Source: Ziziphus jujuba (lineage: Eukaryota; Streptophyta; Magnoliopsida; Rosales; Rhamnaceae). From it: a stretch of 64,000 nt of DNA. Below the pieces are notes generated by a model. It saw only the letters and a program-made list of their open reading frames with translations. It had not been told where the DNA came from and ran no database searches. Shown one piece after another: positions 24,683 through 37,594 of this stretch; the stretch's first letter is position 1, and each line of letters begins with the position of its first letter. The position numbers and the translations under genes were made by a program. The stretch covers positions 12,579,001-12,643,000 of the forward strand of contig NC_083389.1 of the NCBI RefSeq assembly GCF_031755915.1, given 5' to 3'.

Positions 24683-27600
24683 CTAGAATCTGTCAGCTGT
24701 CATCACAGCAGGTCGAGCTTCAAGCTGCTTTCTAGCAAGATATGGACCCATTCTAACAGCATCATACACCTGCACAGAGAAGAAGCAAGAAATCCAAGCG
24801 TCAAACGTAGAACAGAGCTAACGAAATTAGGCGGCAATACAAAACTTAAAGATGTTTTGGAATGTATAATCAAGGATGAAGCTGTAAATGTAAATGCAAC
24901 TTGAGTCATAGTAAATGCATATGAAATAATTGAAGGATTTCATGGAAACGTTTTAAGCCCTGTAGTCTAGTTGCATGACCTGCAATATAGTTGGGACCCC
25001 TTTGCTCTCCATTAAAAAATGTTTTATGATATGCTCAATAGGATTTACCTTTGCAACTATCCCAGCAAGAGAAGGGTCGCTGGCAACTTTGCTTGACGAC
25101 ATAAGAGCCTTCTGGATTGCCTTGCAACAATTATATCTTGCCTCCATACCTGAAAATTTCTACCGTAACTCAAAACTAAAAATTTGGAAAATGAACGCAG
25201 TAGAATAAGACTGTAATTCAAAATACAAAACTGATTTTCAAATACATTCTTCTCAATATTTCTCACGTATATAAATTTATGATACAATATGAATGGAGAA
25301 AGAAGACGAAGTTTAATGTTTCATAAAAAAAATAAAAAAAAGAAAAGAAGTAAGTTTAATGACATGCTTTTCAAATTTTTTGGAACAAGTATTACAAACA
25401 TAGGAGGAGATAATGTGGAGAATGGAAACCAAACTGCAAAAACGGCAGTCTTTTATATTACAAAGTACAATCTAAAGGTGCTGCAGCAGTCACAAGTAAC
25501 GAGGTTAGTTCATCACTAAGTCACAAAATAATTAGATCATGCATCATATAAGGAAAACTTTCAACCAAAGGCACTTATATCCAGGAGTCTCTTTCATTTA
25601 ACAACTTTAAATTTCTGGATGCCTTCAACAAATATCAACTATTGAATATGCAGATAAAAGTTTATAAAGCACATCAAAATGAATCTCATAAATATACATA
25701 GGGATTCAAAGCAAAAAAAAAATATACATAGGGATAAGAGAATAGACCAATTTTGGTGGTTTCAGTATTTGCATCAGTCACCATATCTATGATATCTTTT
25801 TTTGCGCAAACCTCCATCAGGAACCATGGACGAGCCACCAGTCCAGTTATCACTCTGTAACCCTGAAAATATTTGTGTTATAGCCAAATTATCAGGATTG
25901 ATGGATTATTTTATGCTGAGATTTAAATTATGAAGTTCATCTATAATTTCATTCAACAAAAAGAAAGCAGGTTGTTCAGAAAGAGAGACGACAACAAAGA
26001 ACAGAAAGATATTGAATGTTTAACTAATTTTACTAGAGAAAAATGAGGGATCATTCACATAAGTATCTAGAAGCCACACTGTAAAATAATAATAATAATA
26101 ATAATAAAGCAAATAAACAAAGAAAATGTAACCACATCAAGATTAATGAAGTAATAAAGCTCTAAGAATAAAACTGTGGTACAACTTGAGTAACTTGACA
26201 GACCACTTCGAAAACATTGTTGCCGACATTTGCTGGCAAAATTTCGTGTATATATATATATATATATGCATCCAACAAGTAAACTTCCACAAGGTAATCA
26301 TTTAAAGTTCTTACCGCCAAACGAGTTTCTGAATCCTGTTGAAGAACCGACAAAATAAGACCCTGCCAGTTGAACCAGGAAAATAGTAAAACTCCTGGAT
26401 GTTTTGAACAGTTTGAGAAAGTATAGAATGAAAAGAAATGGAACAATGCATGTGAATCTCAAACCACATTAAGGGTGAACCAAAAGTAATTAGGAAGAAA
26501 AAAGAATCAAAAGGATTAAAATCTAAAGACCACCACTTACAACCAATACTTCACTTTATACATTTTTTACTTTCTTGAAAAAGGATGAAAACAACAATAT
26601 GTATGAAAGGAAAACAAATTCAAAGGCGCATCGCATTTACCATGAAACTGCAACATTGTTTATTAGAAAAAATACAAATTTTTGAAAAGTTGCTTACTGA
26701 TGGTGTCAACTTGGAAGTCTTGGATGCTGTTTCATAAATTAATTGTCGCAGAGTCTCTTCTGAATTGCTGTTCAGTATCATGCTATTCTCAGAACGAGTT
26801 TCTCCAGAAATGTTTCCAAGTGCATGCAGAGCAGCCTATATTTCCCAATAAAGGCAATTAAGTAATATGCAACAGATGTGAAATTCAACAAACAATAGCC
26901 TTTTTGTGCTTATTATTTGCAACTTGCAATTACAAAAGAAATTGCAACATAACAAGTTTAGTGCTTATATTCCATTTTTGTGCTCAAACAAATCCAAACC
27001 GTTGAGATATCATTTGAAATTTGAATAATCCAACACTCTGATGGGTGAAATCCCGCTATAAAGTAGAGGAAAAGAAGCATACATATAGCAAGTATCAATA
27101 GTAAAATATACAATGAGAATTCTCTTTTCCTGAATATGATTCCATAAAATTCAAGGTAATCGCAACACATATCATATAAAAAAGTGCAACATCTTTTTGT
27201 GCAAAGTTTTCATTAACTCACAAGCTGTTTACCGCGTCCTTGCCGATTAAAGGCAGTATCAACAACATGTCTTACAGCAGGTGGTGAACTTGAAAGCAGC
27301 AACTCTGCTCCTTGGATAGCTAAAGGTGTCCAGAAACAGCAACTATAAATCTCTTTTCAACAAGATTACATCGGATACACCAGAGGATGAAATGTCTTAA
27401 TCTAAGATTCTAAGGTGTCATTACTAGTTTTGGAAACGTACAAGCTACTTGATTTTGAGTCAGGCTCTTTACTAAATAAAATGCAAGCCTTATCATTTTC
27501 AGCTCAAAGCAGCAATCCATATTTTATACAGATATTGTAGTTAACAAAGTGGTTTGTTGGTGTTACAATGGGCCTTCAACATAATACCTTGGTGCTCCTA

Positions 27601-30600
27601 TTTTTATTTTTTATTTTCTGTGAATGTATGTGTTGACACAGACAAATCAGCCAATATTCCATCAAAATTTGTCATTTAAGCATGCAATATGAATACCACT
27701 TTCTCAACTTGGAACAAGAAGGTGCTGCCAGTTTTTTCTAGGAACCCACATCACTAGCATAATGAAATTGATATCATCAATTCAGTCAGTATAGTCAAAA
27801 TAAAAAGAAATTCAACGTAAGCAGTAATTAAAAGGCATATGAATTAGATATAAGGAAACAAATATGCAAGTGTTATACTTACAAGACCCTATCTGGCCTA
27901 GTGCTTCAAGAGCAGATTCATATTCATCCGTATCTTGAGTTGCTGATGAACCAAGCGATCCATCTATGGCTGAAATTACAGTTCTAATGCCTGCACAAAT
28001 GAAAAAAAACACAGAGTTGTGGAATCACAAAGTCTTCCCACTACAAGAATGGCAGTAAAGTTTTTTCAAGATGCTGCTCAAAAATAGGCCTTTAAAATTA
28101 GTCATCTGGACCCATCAGTTTCCCAAAACATGAAAGATCTCACATTTTCCAAAGGGAAGAATATGCATAAGCAGAATCAGCAGTGCAGCAAAGCTTTACA
28201 GGACACAGTATTAATCTAAAATGTTACAACTGCCCAAGTGATTCAAGTTGCATCAGATCATCATGGTGGCTCAAAAAGTGAGAATATAACAAATAAACAG
28301 ACAAATAATGGCATTGGCTTCTATTCAGTTTCCCTTCTTGCTGGACTGGATTAGAAAAATGCTTTGAGAAGGCAAGTGATTGATAAATTTGATTTTTGTA
28401 CCCAATTACACACATACAAGCACCAGAAGTTCACAACGCACATGTAACAGATAATATAAGTAGTCTAAAACCGTGGCCGCAATGCATTTTAAACTAAGAT
28501 TTAAAGTAAAGAAATTTGTTCACACTACCATCATGCCTTTTTCTAATGTCTAGAGATGTTAGGATCCAAGCAATAAGAATATAAGTCATAATTATTTTTA
28601 ATTATTATTACAAAGCATTGTAACTATTATTGATTGAATTCCCTACTTCGTTCATCAGCAAACATGTAATTCTCCTTGTACAAAAGCCTTCCACTAATCA
28701 TCATTGCTCTTGATCTCAAAACTGACTCCATTGACGTGCTGCTATAAAATTAAAAAATAAAATAAAATAAAAGATACTGTCAGTGTAGGTGTCAAAAAGC
28801 AAACTAATAGAAGTGTTCCTTCAAAGTCATACCTGATTATAGAGCTAAGTAGTTGCAGAAGGGTGCTTACTGACAAGAACTCTCTACCATGTTGAATCTC
28901 TGACAACTTCATTGGTTGAGCATGTAAAGAAGAAAAACCAAGACATATATAAGCTACTAATTCAAGGAAGAAATACAAGACATATGAACAAAGTAGTGAA
29001 AAGTTACAAGCACTTTAGATTGGCTCATTCAAGTTAAAACAATCACCTAAAGGGTAGGTGTAGGACAATATTATTCTTGTAGTAACATATCTAAGCTAAT
29101 AAGTTCCACCTATTCAAACCTCAATTATCATGATTATCAAAGGTTAAAGCTGTCCACAAAAAAGTTCTCCAAATTTATAACTAGGAGTTCTGCATAAGGA
29201 AAGGACAAGTTGACAGGTAGTTCAAGTAAAAATACAGTGTCAGAACAATGTCTTTCTTTTTTCTTTTTTTATGTTTTATTTCTCTTATCATGTCCACACA
29301 CATTCTATCTCTCAGCCATATGGTTATGTGATTCCATTTCCATTCATAACTCCTAATCTATGAACCTAACTACATAAGTGCACCCTAGTTAAAGTCAGCA
29401 TTTCTTTTTAGTTGTTTTCTCTAAAAGAAAATAGTGTAGGTTCAAACATTTTGGTGCATCAGTTTCTCGCAGTTATAAAAAATTAATTGGGGCAACCAGT
29501 TAAAAAACTGGCATGTCCTAAGTTTTAAAGCAATATGCTATTAATTAAATTACTACAGCCACAGCATCCTAGAAAGGGTGCATGTGAGGAGAGAAGGATA
29601 TAAAGATGGAGAGAAAATATAAAATTTATGTAAGCAATGGCCAACCTCGTACAAGAGCTCCAATACACTCAACATTACAAGGGTATCATCTGTCTTGTTG
29701 ACTTCCTCCTCAAAACATCCAAGCAGATTTGACTTGTGAACCACTGATGCCACGGAGCTGGAGACGGAGAATAGCTTAACTATCAAAGCCAATATTCGAA
29801 CACGTCCCTAAGAAGTATATGAGGAAAGAAGGTATAAATGGTTAAGTTGTGCATAAACCCAAAGATGACAAGGGCAATTACTCTTGTCTGTGTATAAAGC
29901 ACCATACCAATGATGAACATCGAGTTGCTAACTCCCTGAGATGTGTGGGATCCTTGGTATTAGTTGGAACGATAATTCCCTGAATGCAACAAACAATCAA
30001 GATTTAGGAAAATTACTCATTCAACACATGATTCAAGGTAATATTCATAGTAGACTGGTATATGCCATTCCCCTACCATGCCCTGTGGAAGACCAGCTAA
30101 CCTCTTAATTGCATCCATAGATGCAGTCGCCACTTGTTCATTGCTATAATCATAAAAAAAAGTGTCTTTATACGATTTGAACACAATACAACAACTTTGA
30201 AAAGGTAAATGAAACTATTAGTTAAAGCATATTTCAATTGTAATCACACAAATAAGTAAAACATATAAGATTCAGATGAAATAGAAGGATCCCTTAAGGA
30301 GAAAACCAAAACCATACCCTCTAATAGTAACCCCAAGTTGAGCTTCTAGGTTTACCTAGGTGTCCACCCTAATTGAGAGAACCTGGAATTTCAACTTTTT
30401 AAATTGACAGGCGTAATAACTGTCAGTCATATGTTTATGGTGATTCCATACATGACTCCTAACTTATGAGCTCAATGTCTTAAAAGTTGCCTATGGTTGC
30501 TCTGATTCATTATAGATATTGACCATATTAAGCAAAACAAGTTCATAACGCAATATTGATGATCTAGGTAAAATGATTGGATCCAACAACAATTTTGACT

Positions 30601-33600
30601 CCTCAACAAAACTACATTTTCATCTTTGTCAAAGCCATGTGGCCCAACACTCAGTGTCATAAGGGAGCATGGAAGAAATTTGACTAAACCACCAGGTTAT
30701 CCTCATGGATAATCAATCCAGAAGAAATCATTTACCACTTTTACAAGCGTTCATGGAAAGAGTGTTGTAAAGAGAGAGCCATCAATTTCAAGTTGATTAA
30801 GAGGGCCCTTACCCATTTACGAGGCAATCGAGTAACAGCGGATATACACCATAGTCAACTATGAGCTGTGCAGCAGAAACATTATTGCCATTGAAATTTT
30901 CCAGAAGACAAGTAACCTGCAGAGAATTGATGTGATGTCAGGTTAATCTACTTGTAAACAGTTATTAACTTATATTTATGTATTTAAAATAGCATAGATT
31001 CTTTAATAAATTTCAAAATTACAAGGAAAAAATGTCAAGTAAGTATACCCTGTGGCAAAGCAAACAGCAAAGTAAAAAACTTTTAAAAAAGGGCAAAAAA
31101 AAAAAAAAAAACAACAACAACAAATTAAGCAATCTCACATGGGGAAACATGAAATTCAGAATGGGAAAAAAAAATATTTTTAGAAAAAAGGAAAAAAAAA
31201 AAAAAAAAAGGAGGTGCAAACCCATCGACCTTGTGATGTAGCAAAGGTGGACAGAAAGTAACAACATTGGCAAAGAAGGAAAAAAAATTACACAAAGCAA
31301 CTTTGCTCATCCACTCTCTTATTGATTTGGTTCCAAATGCTTAGATTCATAACAATTAACTTATTTAAAAATTTAACACAAACAAACTATATTAAGATTA
31401 CATTTGAAAAAACTGCTGCTTGTCTTTGCACAACCTAAGAAAATTGATGAGAAGACTACAAACACCAGGTGGCTTGATTAGATCCTCCGTGCTTCCATGA
31501 TTTCTATCAATCTCCTAGTCCACCCTAAATCCTAATAAATGTTGTATAACTCGGATTAATCAGTAAGACATACTCTCTAAACAGAACTGCTGAACGTATA
31601 ACCATACATATATGAAATTAAAAGGTCGCTTGGTAAAATGGTAACAACAAAGTTTTTCTCTTGGGGGGTGTGGGAGGACTTGCATTCCCAAAAATGTAAA
31701 AGAAGATTGCATGGCTGAAGTATCCAACAGTGCTGATTCTAACACCAGCAGGCATAAAGTCATATGCATAAATTAATAAATATACATACCGTTTTACAAG
31801 CTAGACATCTGACTATTGGAGAGTCTGCCTTAAGACCAACTTGTATGAAAGGCTGGTAAAATAACAAATGAAAATCAAATGAAAGCCTGAAGTAACAAAA
31901 AGATATGTGTTCAATTAAAAACAAAGAGACATTGAACAATCTAACTTAATATAACATCCATGTTTACATAAATCTGTTCTACAGAGATATGTTACAATCT
32001 AACCAACAAAATAGCCCGCATGCATAAACCATTTCACTTTATGCAGATGTTAAATCCACCTCTTAAGTATAAATATCAACATGTAATAATGTAAATATGA
32101 CAAATGGTTTAAATAATTTTGTCTAGATTGTGATTAACAACACATCAACCATAGAGAAGAAGCTAAAGGAAGAGACTCTTAACAAATCCAAAAATCTAAA
32201 GCAAAAAAATAATAATAATAAATAAATAAATAATAAAAACTGATGCCCAAGCATCCAAGAGCTTTATATAATGAGTGTCAAATTCTATAAGTTACATCTT
32301 TTAATTTATTAATTCTTAAGTTATACTGCTAGTCCCCTAATGTTTTTAGACTGACAGTGATGTGACACTTAACAGGGTATTGGTGCCTCTTCCTTAATGA
32401 AACACCTCCATTAGCTCGCAATAAGCTGTCAAAGTTGTTTGGATACTCAACATTTAGTCTTACAATTAGAGGAATTGGAAAAAGGAAGTATCTAAGTTGG
32501 AAAAAAGGCCAAGGTCTGGAGTCTGGGCCATCCATCAAATTTTTAATACTCAATCACACCCAACCTCTAGGTTTGAGTGTCATTTCCGAACTCGACGTAA
32601 TTACTTTTATGTAGTAGACCTGCAACCAGTTAACTTAAAAAAAATAAAATAAATTAAAAAATGCAAACATACCATGTAGTGTGGGATGAGAGAGGCACCA
32701 TACTTAGTCTTGAACAACCTTTCCAAACAAACAGCCAAGGTACTTTCCAGACCTGGCATGTCTGATTTGGTTTGTAAAGCACTGCAAGTGATAAACATAA
32801 AATCAAGACAAACTTCTATTAAGAAAAGAATGACTTAAATTTCTGAAACATCGCCCGAGAATTTCTCGCTACAATAGTTAAGAATTACAATGATATAACT
32901 TTTAGATTTCTAGCCCTCCACTTTCACAACCAAAAAATAATACTTCCAACTTTCCTATAAACCTAGCCAGGCATAAAATATTACGACGCAACTAAAAACT
33001 CAACAAAAAATTTCATTCAAAATATGTTAAGCCACTGGTCCATATGTTACTTGCAAAACAAATAGCTCCACGCATGATGAGTCTAACAAATTTTACCCCA
33101 AAAAAAAATGAAAAAAAATTCGTTGCATAATTAATGACAACTCCTTTCTTCGTTCATATATGTTGAAATATTAAACTTAACATGAAATTTCTTATGAGGA
33201 AAATAGAAACAGCACATTTTAGGTTCAACATGCTTCACATGACGTGCTCAGGTTTTCATGGTGGTTCCACGAGAGTGTAAGAAATTTCTACTTCCAACAC
33301 AAACACGCAGCAAAGTGCAAACTCATAAACGGTTAAAAAAAAATTAAAAAAAAAAAAAAATCACCCGCGCATAATTCCGTACATTCCAAGAGTTAGGGCA
33401 AGCCAAAAACAGAAGTAAAAAAACGCATTCATGAAAACGATCATACACAAAAAAATTACCATTATGAACAATCCAAGTAACAGCAAGTTATTCAAGTACA
33501 TTAATAGGACAATTGACTTGAAAAAAAAAATTAAGAACAAAAAAATTTGAAGAAGAAACGAAAAAAAAAAAAATTAATGTTAAAAAATTGGCAAATGAAC

Positions 33601-33899
33601 ATTGAAGTAAGAAATATTACTTGATAATGACAGGAAGAGGGAATCGATCAAGAAACTCCTTCGTAGAAGCATCGTTTTGAAAGCCTGTAATTTACGACAT
33701 AATTTTTAATCGAAGAAAAAAAAATAATGTAATCGAAAAAGAGCTTGAATGATATAAATATATATTTTAAAAAAAGAAAAGGGAAATATTTGTATGAATT
33801 AATTTTGGATAAGCGTGAGAAGTATTAACCAGAATAGTATGCGAAATCCGAAGCTGCTTGGAGCAACTGAGTCGGATCATCCACTGAGAATTCCTCCAT
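24683..33899 (-). CDS. PSMD5: PSMD5/S5b-like ARM-repeat proteasome assembly protein
   Basis: Seventeen exons, which I joined by GT-AG borders and frame: 33830-33899, 33621-33684, 32673-32781, 31790-31852, 30813-30916, 30077-30143, 29908-29979, 29646-29807, 28833-28906, 28647-28741, 27883-27990, 27222-27319, 26698-26835, 26315-26362, 25748-25862, 25049-25149, 24683-24769. The total is 1575 bases, giving 524 residues, close to human PSMD5 (about 504). The protein is a helical ARM/HEAT solenoid from MEEFSVDDPTQLLQAASDF to ARPAVMTADRF. PSMD5/S5b is a chaperone that binds Rpt ATPases during 19S regulatory-particle assembly and is absent from the finished 26S proteasome; for plants this is inferred. 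No signal peptide or membrane segment is seen. It matches Arabidopsis At3g15180 by family and gene order. Exon borders are hand-made, but every phase closes. Confidence 0.9.
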
Positions 33900-33977
33900 T
33901 GTTCACGTCACTGTTCTCTTTCAGTAGTTTGTGCTGTGAGAGAAGGAAAGGAGTAGGCAAGAAGAGGAAAGAAGGGA

Positions 33978-34081
33978 GATGGCACGTGGCTATGCATTGG
34001 CACGTGTCGCAATTGTGAGGATAAACTCGAGACCGACCCAAAATTAAACCTGAGTTCGTGTCGGTGGGTACTCGATGGGCT
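33978..34081 (-). promoter_or_regulatory. Promoter-proximal G-boxes and site II motif of the PSMD5 gene
   Basis: Upstream of the start codon lie two CACGTG cores 12 bases apart (33983-33988 and 34001-34006) and a TGGGCT site-II-type element (34076-34081). Site II elements are bound by TCP factors and are common in promoters of housekeeping genes. Function is inferred from motif and position only. Confidence 0.5.
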
Positions 34082-34099
34082 TCATATCATGCACTTGGA

Positions 34100-36006
34100 C
34101 CGGCCACCTTTAATTGGACTATATATGGCCTAGTTTTAATTTTAATTTTGTTTTTGACAATATGGTCTGATTTGAAATGCTCGTTCCAGATTGGATTGGA
34201 TTAAAAACAATCCAGTCCAATTATATTTAATCCAATAAAATTTGACAAGTTTTTGAATATTTCATTTCAATCCTACCTTTTTTGGTTTTTTTTTTTTTTG
34301 TTTTTTTTAGATGTTGCTATGTTATTTGAAACGTGAAATTTAACAGTGGTGTTGAATCTTAAATTTTTTGTCTTTTTTGTGCAGAGTTCACTACTACATA
34401 GACAATTACATTATTTATAATTCCATCATCAGCTATGGCTCATAACATTTTTGTTCGTTTTAAAATAAATACTTATTTGAGATGGTAATGAATAAGAGGC
34501 CTTATACACAACATGGTAGAGAGGCAGACATAATGTAAGTATGTTCAAACTGACTTTCTCATTTAATAAATTCCAAGGTGCAACGTTTGGTGTTTGGATG
34601 TATGTCTTTTGGCTTGTTTTAAAATTACATTATTTTTCCACGCCTGTTTGTAAAATTACCATAAACGGAATCAACTTCTTGAAGCACAAGAAAGTCCAAA
34701 AGCTTAGCACCAATAGGGTGCATCATCGCGTGCTATGCCTATTTCCATGCATAAAATTGAGGTCCACAAGCATATATACAGGACAACATATACCCAAATG
34801 TGTAATACAACAATACCAATACTTCATCGTTTTGCCATACATTTACACAGAGATCATGCTTTCTGTTTTTCAACCTTAATGTAGCAAACTTGCTGACCTC
34901 CCAATTCCTCCTCACCATCATTATGGACCTACCATTGATGCATGCCTAAAAATAATAATAATAATAATAATCAAGTATGTGACATCTTCGTGAGGAAAAG
35001 GAAATGTCAACTATGAAAACGTTGTACACACAATTGACAAATCAAATGTCTTACAATAGTCCCAAGACTGAAAAACCAACTTTTTCCATCGCACATGTCA
35101 AAAGCTTGTGCAACCACATAGTAAAAAAAAAAAATGATAAACAAAAAAAAAAAATAATAAATAAATAATAATGATTTTAAAAAAAATGAAAATTAAGTAT
35201 AATTATAATAGAACTATAAAAGTGTAGATGTAAACTTTCCCATGCTTAATAATGTAGAGTATATATGGAATTAACCATTTATATATATATATAATAATAA
35301 TTGAAAATTGAAATATAAAAGTGAAGAGAAAGCAAAAGTGCAAAGATGGATATATATATATATATATAATGGAAGCGTCCAAACAGTGAGAAAATTTAAT
35401 ATGGTAGCTTGTAGAGGGAGGTACATACTGCATATTGGTATATATATATATATATATATATATTGCTGGTTAGTTGGTCCCAGACCTACCTGCTCTCTGT
35501 GTGTGAAGCTGACACAGAAAAGATGAAAACCTTCCTAGGGTCATTAAATTTGTCCCTTCCCAAGTAGGGAACTAGGGAGGGAACATAGAGCTATAAGGTT
35601 TTTTCTTCTCTCAAAGTCTCTGTATTTATTGCCTGATCATCACAAAGAAAAAAAAAAAAAAAAAAACAAAAGAAAAACTGTGGAACAGACTCACTCTATG
35701 TGTAACCAATTTCCAACTACCTATTAAATGATTTCTGATCATTATTCGGAAAAACATCATACCACCAATAAATGAAACAAGAACATGATTTTTCAACTTC
35801 AATTGAAACATTTTTCATGGCACTTACTTATCCTTGCCTTTTATAGAATAAAATACCAGGGGGAAAACCTGTCCAACATTGGTTTTTCTCTTATTAAATA
35901 TTGCATCTTTATCTTAGTGACTTATTATTTTTAACCATCTCAAAATAATGCAAATAACAACCAATTAGTTAACATTTGGGCAAACATATGTAACCAACCG
36001 AATTTA

Positions 36007-36043
<37 letters not shown>

Positions 36044-36050
36044 CCAATCC
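34100..36050. other. Intergenic DNA between PSMD5 and NAC genes
   Basis: No coding region can be supported. It is AT-rich with T-runs and several (AT)n tracts (for example 35347-35370 and 35440-35462), and ends in the (TA)n run at 36010-36042. Confidence 0.6.
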
Positions 36051-36152
36051 AAATGCATTAAGTAGTTCCTTGATCAGTGATAAAGTCCATTTTTTCTATT
36101 AAGACTGATCTGAGTTTGAATCTCCACTCTATAATTGAAAAAAATGCATTAA
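36051..36152 (+). mobile_element. 80-base tRNA-like retroposon with target duplication
   Basis: The insert at 36062-36141 is flanked by AAATGCATTAA at 36051-36061 and 36142-36152. It has an A-box-like TGATCAGTGATAAAGTCC near its 5' end and a B-box-like GAGTTTGAATCTCC about 45 bases further on, the spacing of a tRNA gene, and it ends in a short A-rich tail. Total length is close to one tRNA. The anticodon and acceptor stems do not form convincingly, so this is a retroposed tRNA-like sequence or truncated SINE, not a working tRNA gene. Confidence 0.6.
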
Positions 36153-37153
36153 AACAGAAATAAAACTAGATGACCAAATCCAAATGGATACTCACCCACC
36201 AGGAAGGTTGGGGCTTGGTAAATAATATTTATATATATATATGCATAACATCTCATCTCACTTAAGTACAAAAAGTAAAACAACATAAAATTTCTCAACG
36301 GCAACCAACGTACTAAAGCCTTGCTACTACGTTACAATACATTTGACAATCCAAGTTCAGGGAAAAACTCATGGACAAATTGTTCTTTTCTTCGACTTGA
36401 ACAATCGGGTTAGACCTCCGGAGCCTGGACTATAACCGATATAACATAATAACAATTGAACAAAATTATTAATTTCGTTTAAAGCTCCACTTATTTCATG
36501 TACGATAATTATTTTGGTTAACATATTGTAACTAAAAACCACTCTATCGCATTGAACAAATACACCTGCAGAACAGACGAAATCACATTTTTTGCAGCAA
36601 AATTAATGACCAAGCTATTCACATGATCCAAAAAGAAAAGAGATATAAAATGGTCCCGATCGATTAGCCGTATGTTGTTTTAATTTAGCATGGAGAGATG
36701 ATCAGAACCATCCGTGCATTTTCTATTTAAAGCAATATATGCACCAATTTCATACCAAAAAAAAAAAAAAAAGGCTGAATTATAATTAAACGTCTGCCTG
36801 ATTAATATTAAGCAAGACCAAATACAGTACCAAAAAGAGGGGACTGAGAAAACAGTACTCAATTACTTCCCCCAACATAACATATTGAAAGCTAAATAGT
36901 AGTCCAGTCACTTTCCAAGCAGAGTAAAAATATTTAAGGCCAGATGATAACCTCAACTAATAACAATACATAAGAAACGTAGATAATACCAGTTTCAATC
37001 TTTTTTTTAAAAAAAAAAAAAACATGGATAATACCAAAACAACCTTACCACCACTACTGCTGCTACTAATAATGATAATAATAATTAATACTCCACAGTA
37101 ACATATCCGTCATTTTCAAAAGTCCCCAAGCCCATAAACGGAAACCCGAAAAA
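36153..37153. other. Downstream region of the NAC gene
   Basis: AT-rich, with A-runs and an (ATA)n tract near 37068-37085. The right part should be the 3' untranslated region of the minus-strand NAC gene. No coding region is seen. Confidence 0.6.
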
Positions 37154-37562
37154 TCAGTAAGACCACATGCATTCAAACTCGGAAGATCCCAAATGCCTGG
37201 ACGATTCCTCCGGCGGCTGCGGCGGCGGCCAATTGACGGTGGAGTCGCAGTCGACGATTTCAATCCCACCTCCGATTCCGGCGGGAATGTGGATATCAGA
37301 AGGAAAAAAAGGCAGGTAAAGATTCTCTTGCAGAGACCTCAGGCTCGGGAAAGCCGATACTCCATTCACGTTTCGGGAGAACCGAGACGACAAGGAGGAC
37401 GAGGGATCGAACATCGGCGGCTGAGGCTGAGGAGGAGGAGGAGGAATGTCGAAGTTCAAGTTGAAATTGCCGTTGGTGGCAATGGTGGAGAAACAGGACA
37501 CGTGCTCATTCGGTTTGGGACTGTCGTACGAGCAGTTATCACGGTCGGTGAGAGTAGCCGAG

Positions 37563-37594
<32 letters not shown>

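Noticed and set aside
31620..31760. Possible SINE in a PSMD5 intron
   Set aside because: GCTTGGTAAAATGGTAAC and GGACTTGCATTCCC look faintly like A and B boxes, but the flanking repeats match poorly.
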